Of a stretch of 37,505 nucleotides of DNA, positions 34,311 to 37,505 are shown piece after piece; positions within the stretch are counted from its first letter, which is position 1; each line of letters starts with the position of its first letter. The stretch comes from Cohnella nanjingensis (GTDB lineage Bacteria; Bacillota; Bacilli; Paenibacillales; Paenibacillaceae), in assembly GCF_014212125.1 (NCBI RefSeq), contig NZ_JACJVP010000049.1, forward strand, positions 1 through 37,505, written 5' to 3'. The position numbers were made by a program, and so were the translations under genes. Under the pieces are notes generated by a model. It had not been told where the DNA came from and did no database searches. It saw only the letters and a list, made by a program, of their open reading frames with translations.

Positions 34311-35893
34311 AGGTCAAACGATATCTAGTCGGCGACTTGCCGGAAGCCGTTCAGCTCATCCGCAGCGAGCTCGGCTCCGATGCCGTCATCCTGAACACCA
34401 AAGAAATCCGCACGGGCGGATTTCTTGGCATGTTCCGCAAGAAACGTGTAGAGGTCATCGCGGCGGTCGACGAGAAGGAAGCCGCAAAGCCTTCATACCG
34501 CGCGCCCGCCGGGAGGCCGGCGCCGGCAGTCGCCGCGACGGCGGATCGAGCGCAGAGACCGCAGCGTCCTGCGCCTTCCGCGCTTCCGGCCGCCGACGCG
34601 GAAGAAGCCCAAGCGCCGATGCTGCCGCCGGACGCGATCCGCCAGCGATATGTCGGCGCCGCCGATTCGCCGGCGTCGTCCGAACGCGCGGCGGTCAAGG
34701 CCGCGGCGCCCGAGCCGTCGCGCCCGGCCGAGCCGGCGGGGCAGGCGGAGCCTCCCCGCGCGAAGGAGACGCCGCGAGCGGCAGAACCTTCGCCATGGCG
34801 CGAAGCCGCGCATGCGGCTGAACCCCTTCCCCCTGCGTCGCCGCCGACCCGCGCCGCTGCTCCTCCGGCCTCTCCGGCGGCAGAGGCCGTATCGCCTTCC
34901 GTAGCGGAGGCGCTCGCGGCCGCGCTGTCGGACAGCCTGCGCGGCGCGGCGCAATCCGCCGCCGCCGCGCCGCCTCCGGCGGCCCCGAAGCAGGGGGAAC
35001 CGGGCGAGACCGCGAGCGAGACGGCCGCTCTGCTGGCCGAGCTTCGCGAGATGAAGGAATGGATGAAGCGGGCGAACCGCGAGCAGACGCAGCGCGGTCT
35101 GCCGGAGCCGGTCCTGCAGCTCTCCAGGCGGCTGGCGCTTCAGAGCGTGGAGCCGGCCTACGTGGAACAGTTCGCCGAGGAGGTGACCGCCCGTCTCGCG
35201 TCACGCGACGAAGCGGACGAGGAGACGGCGCTGGCGCTGGCGACGGAGGTGCTGCGGGAATGGCTGGCGCCCGCCGCGGACGACGGGCTGTCCGGCGAGA
35301 CGCGGATCGTGAACTTCGTGGGGCCGACGGGCGTCGGCAAGACGACGACGATCGCGAAGCTCGGCGCCGAGCAGGCGTTCGTGCACCGGCGGTCGGTCGG
35401 CTTCATTACCGCCGACACGTACAGGATCGCGGCGGTCGACCAATTGCGGACGTACGCCGACATCCTGAACGTGCCGCTCGAGGTCGTCTTCTCTCCGTCG
35501 GAGCTGACCCGCGCCTACAAGAAGCTGGAGGACCGGGACTTGCTGTTCATGGACACGGCCGGACGCAATTACCGCAACGAGCTGTTCGTGTCCGAAGTGA
35601 ACAGCCTGCTCGCGCCGGGCCAGCAGGCGGAGACGTTTCTGGTGTTAAGTCTGACCCACAAATACAGCGACATGAAGCAGGTGGCGGGACACTTCGCGAA
35701 GTACGGAGTCAGCCGGCTGCTGCTCACGAAGATGGACGAGACCGATTCCTACGGCGCCGCGCTTAATCTGGTGAAGGCATTCGGCTTCCGCATTCCTTAC
35801 GTCGCCTTCGGACAGACGGTGCCGGACGACATCCGCCGGTTCGACGCGGAGGATCTGATCGCGAAGCTGCTGGGGGAACCGGCCGATGCATGA
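34307..35893 (+). CDS. flhF: SRP-type GTPase FlhF, flagellar placement
   Basis: The product has 528 residues, long for FlhF (B. subtilis 366). The N-terminal piece MKVKRYLVGDLPEAVQLIRS is conserved. An extended Ala/Pro/Glu-rich linker spans about residues 60-240, followed by the NG domain with G1 GPTGVGKT at 339-346, then ITADTYRIAAVDQLRTYADI and FMDTAGRNYRNE. FlhF sets the number and position of flagella, with FlhG stimulating its GTPase. It overlaps flhA by 4 bases and flhG by 8. The linker excess over B. subtilis accounts for the extra length. Confidence 0.95.
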   Translation: MKVKRYLVGDLPEAVQLIRSELGSDAVILNTKEIRTGGFLGMFRKKRVEVIAAVDEKEAAKPSYRAPAGRPAPAVAATADRAQRPQRPAPSALPAADAEEAQAPMLPPDAIRQRYVGAADSPASSERAAVKAAAPEPSRPAEPAGQAEPPRAKETPRAAEPSPWREAAHAAEPLPPASPPTRAAAPPASPAAEAVSPSVAEALAAALSDSLRGAAQSAAAAPPPAAPKQGEPGETASETAALLAELREMKEWMKRANREQTQRGLPEPVLQLSRRLALQSVEPAYVEQFAEEVTARLASRDEADEETALALATEVLREWLAPAADDGLSGETRIVNFVGPTGVGKTTTIAKLGAEQAFVHRRSVGFITADTYRIAAVDQLRTYADILNVPLEVVFSPSELTRAYKKLEDRDLLFMDTAGRNYRNELFVSEVNSLLAPGQQAETFLVLSLTHKYSDMKQVAGHFAKYGVSRLLLTKMDETDSYGAALNLVKAFGFRIPYVAFGQTVPDDIRRFDAEDLIAKLLGEPADA

Positions 35894-36749
35894 CCAAGCG
35901 CAGGCGCTCCGGCATCTCGTCCACTCCCGCGATCCGGCCTCCGCTCGCGCCACCCGCATCGTGACGGTGACGAGCGGCAAAGGAGGCGTCGGCAAGTCGA
36001 ACTTCAGCCTGAACTTCGCGTTGGCGCTGCAGAACCGGGGCTACAGCGTGCTCTTGTTCGACGCCGATATCGGCATGGCGAACATCGACGTCCTGCTCGG
36101 CACGCCCGCGAAGTACAACCTGTTTCATCTGCTGAAGCGCGAGAAATCGATCTGGGAGATCATCCAGGTCGGGCCGAGCGGGCTCCAATTCATCGCCGGC
36201 GGGTCGGGCTTCCAGGACTTGATCCGGCTGAGCGAACAGGAGCTCGAATACTTCGCGTCGGAGATCGCCAAGCTGCACGGCCACGTCGATTACCTGCTCT
36301 TCGATACCGGCGCCGGGCTGTCCAAGGAGACGCTCCGCTTCATCAGCGCCGCGGACGAGACGATCGTCGTGACGACGCCGGAGCCGACTTCGATCACGGA
36401 CGCGTACGCGCTGATCAAGATGGTGAAGACGATGGGGCACGATGCCGCGTTCCGGCTTGTCGTCAACCGGGTCGAAGGCGACCGCGAGGGCCGACAGACG
36501 GCCGACAACATCCGGCAGGTCGCCCGGACGTATCTGGACCTGGATCTCCCGCTGCTCGGCTTCGTGCCGGACGACGCGAACGTGTCCAGAGCGGTCAAGC
36601 GGCAGACGGCGCTGTCCATCGTCTACCCGGACAGCCCGGCGGCGCGGGGCATCGACGATATCGCGTCGGCCTACGTGCACGAGGAACGGCGGGCGCCGGA
36701 GCGGAACATCAAGGGTTTCCTGCAGCGCATGCGCAGATTGTGGAGCTGA
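35886..36749 (+). CDS. flhG: MinD-type ATPase FlhG (YlxH)
   Basis: The product has 287 residues. The N-terminal DQAQALRHLV (residues 3-12) is the FlhF-activating motif. The deviant Walker A is GKGGVGKS at 31-38. FDADIGMANIDVLLG and DTGAGLS follow, and a C-terminal amphipathic helix (IKGFLQRMRRLW) suits membrane binding. FlhG controls flagellar number and position and helps C-ring assembly with FliY/FliM. It starts inside flhF, with GGGGGAA upstream, and cheB follows after 34 bases. Confidence 0.95.
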   Translation: MHDQAQALRHLVHSRDPASARATRIVTVTSGKGGVGKSNFSLNFALALQNRGYSVLLFDADIGMANIDVLLGTPAKYNLFHLLKREKSIWEIIQVGPSGLQFIAGGSGFQDLIRLSEQELEYFASEIAKLHGHVDYLLFDTGAGLSKETLRFISAADETIVVTTPEPTSITDAYALIKMVKTMGHDAAFRLVVNRVEGDREGRQTADNIRQVARTYLDLDLPLLGFVPDDANVSRAVKRQTALSIVYPDSPAARGIDDIASAYVHEERRAPERNIKGFLQRMRRLWS

Positions 36750-36783
36750 AACGACAACATAGACGACAAAAAGGGGGAGCCGC

Positions 36784-37505
36784 ATGAACGCGTTCAAAGT
36801 GCTGGTGGTCGACGATTCCCCATTCATGCGCAAGGTCATGAGCGATCTGATCGCGACGGACGGCGCCTTCCGCGTCGTCGGCACCGCGGCGGACGGGGCC
36901 GAAGCGCTGGAGCGGACGAGGGAACTCCTGCCCGACATCATCACGATGGATCTGGAGATGCCTGCGATGAACGGCCTCGAAGCGCTGAGGCGCATCATGG
37001 CCGAGCGTCCGACGCCGGTCATCATGATGTCTGCGGTGACCGACCGCGGCACGCGAGACACGATCAAGGCGCTCCAGTACGGCGCGATCGACTTCATTCG
37101 CAAGCCGGACGGCTCCGTGAAGCTGGATATCCGCCAAGTCGGCGAACAATTGCTGGAAAAGCTGCACACCGCGTCGGAGATGGCGCGTCTCGGCGGCATG
37201 CGGGTGCTGGCGCCCTTCCAGGAAGCGGGCGGGGAGCCGGACGAAGTCGATAGCCGCGAAGGCGAAGCGGCGCCGCAGCCGGAAGCCGAGGGCGGCAAGG
37301 AGCTGACGGCCTTGCGGGAGTCGGCCGCCGCCCGAGACGAAGATCCGACGGCGAACGAATCGACGCTGCCGCCGCCTGATCGCAAACCCGCGCCGCCGGC
37401 GCCAGCGAAGTCGGCGCCAGCAAAGTCGGCGCCCGCGAAGTCGGCCGCGAAGGCGCAGGCGGCTCCGCGCGAGGCGCGGCCGACCGCCGAGCCGCCTGCG
37501 CGGAC
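36784..37505 (+). CDS. cheB: Chemotaxis methylesterase CheB, 3' end missing
   Basis: The frame runs off the right edge, with 240 full codons visible. The receiver domain (residues 1-120) starts MNAFKVLVVDDSPFMRKVMS and has the phosphorylation Asp at D56 in IITMDLEMPAMNGLEAL. YGAIDFIRKPDGSV is typical of CheB and of no other receiver class. The expected methylesterase domain has not begun by the window edge. Instead there is a linker of at least 110 residues rich in Ala, Pro, Glu and Lys, including three copies of APAKS. CheB demethylates chemoreceptors for adaptation. AAAGGGGGAG precedes the ATG. cheA and cheW would be expected next. Confidence 0.9.
   Translation, partial: MNAFKVLVVDDSPFMRKVMSDLIATDGAFRVVGTAADGAEALERTRELLPDIITMDLEMPAMNGLEALRRIMAERPTPVIMMSAVTDRGTRDTIKALQYGAIDFIRKPDGSVKLDIRQVGEQLLEKLHTASEMARLGGMRVLAPFQEAGGEPDEVDSREGEAAPQPEAEGGKELTALRESAAARDEDPTANESTLPPPDRKPAPPAPAKSAPAKSAPAKSAAKAQAAPREARPTAEPPAR
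37399..37443 (+). repeat. Three tandem 15-bp units in the cheB linker
   Basis: Units at 37399, 37414 and 37429 read gcgccNgcNaagtcg and encode APAKS three times in frame. Copies differ only at third codon positions. This is a likely slippage-prone length-variable segment. Confidence 0.85.

Noticed and set aside
34650..34904. Arg/Pro-rich ORFs in the flhF linker region
   Set aside because: Frame-shifted reading of the Ala/Pro-rich linker codons; not a separate gene.
37399..37443. CRISPR or minisatellite array at the right edge
   Set aside because: Only three adjacent 15-bp units without spacers, in frame within cheB, so it is a coding repeat.

Overview
The window is a chromosomal segment of a GC-rich, flagellated Gram-positive bacterium. 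Gene order closely follows the Bacillus subtilis block ylqG-ylqH-sucCD-dprA-topA-trmFO-hslVU-codY-fla/che. The high GC content (roughly 60% by eye), strong AGGAGG-type ribosome-binding sites and many TTG/GTG starts fit Bacillales, most likely Paenibacillaceae (Cohnella or Paenibacillus-like). The order and family placement are inferences from gene order and protein character; no database search was run. All recognised genes lie on the + strand.

Region 1 (1-2344) begins with the 3' part of a FliK-like protein gene coupled to a gene for a stand-alone FlhB C-terminal-domain protein. A 65-bp unit repeated three times follows. It spans the FhlB/YraN gene junction and creates two tiny overlapping ORFs. 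Next come a YraN nuclease-family gene with a changed motif and an AT-rich stretch holding what looks like a 5'-truncated gene relic.

Region 2 (2232-14358) is housekeeping: comM with its own promoter, the succinyl-CoA synthetase pair sucCD, dprA, topA, trmFO, hslVU and codY. comM and dprA both act on incoming DNA in natural transformation. The tyrosine recombinase gene (xerC/codV) that B. subtilis carries between trmFO and hslV is absent; a hairpin sits there instead. Clear intrinsic terminators follow sucD and codY.

Region 3 (14359-37505, running off the right edge) is the large fla/che operon: flgB, flgC, fliE, fliF, fliG, fliH, fliI, fliJ, a MotE/YlxF-like gene, fliK, flgD, a TIGR02530-type gene, flgE, swrD, fliL, fliM, fliY, cheY, fliO, fliP, fliQ, fliR, flhB, flhA, flhF, flhG and a partial cheB. 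It encodes the rod and MS-ring base, the switch/C-ring, the type III export gate and ATPase complex, the hook with its cap and length ruler, the regulators of flagellar placement, and chemotaxis signalling. Many genes overlap or are separated by fewer than 40 bases, so translational coupling is likely. A candidate promoter overlapped by a TTAGAA/TTCTAA dyad, which includes a CodY-like half-site, lies between codY and flgB.

No rRNA, tRNA, CRISPR array, transposase or prophage gene was seen. The most unusual features are the 65-bp triplication with its micro-ORFs and the detached FliK-like/FlhB-C pair.
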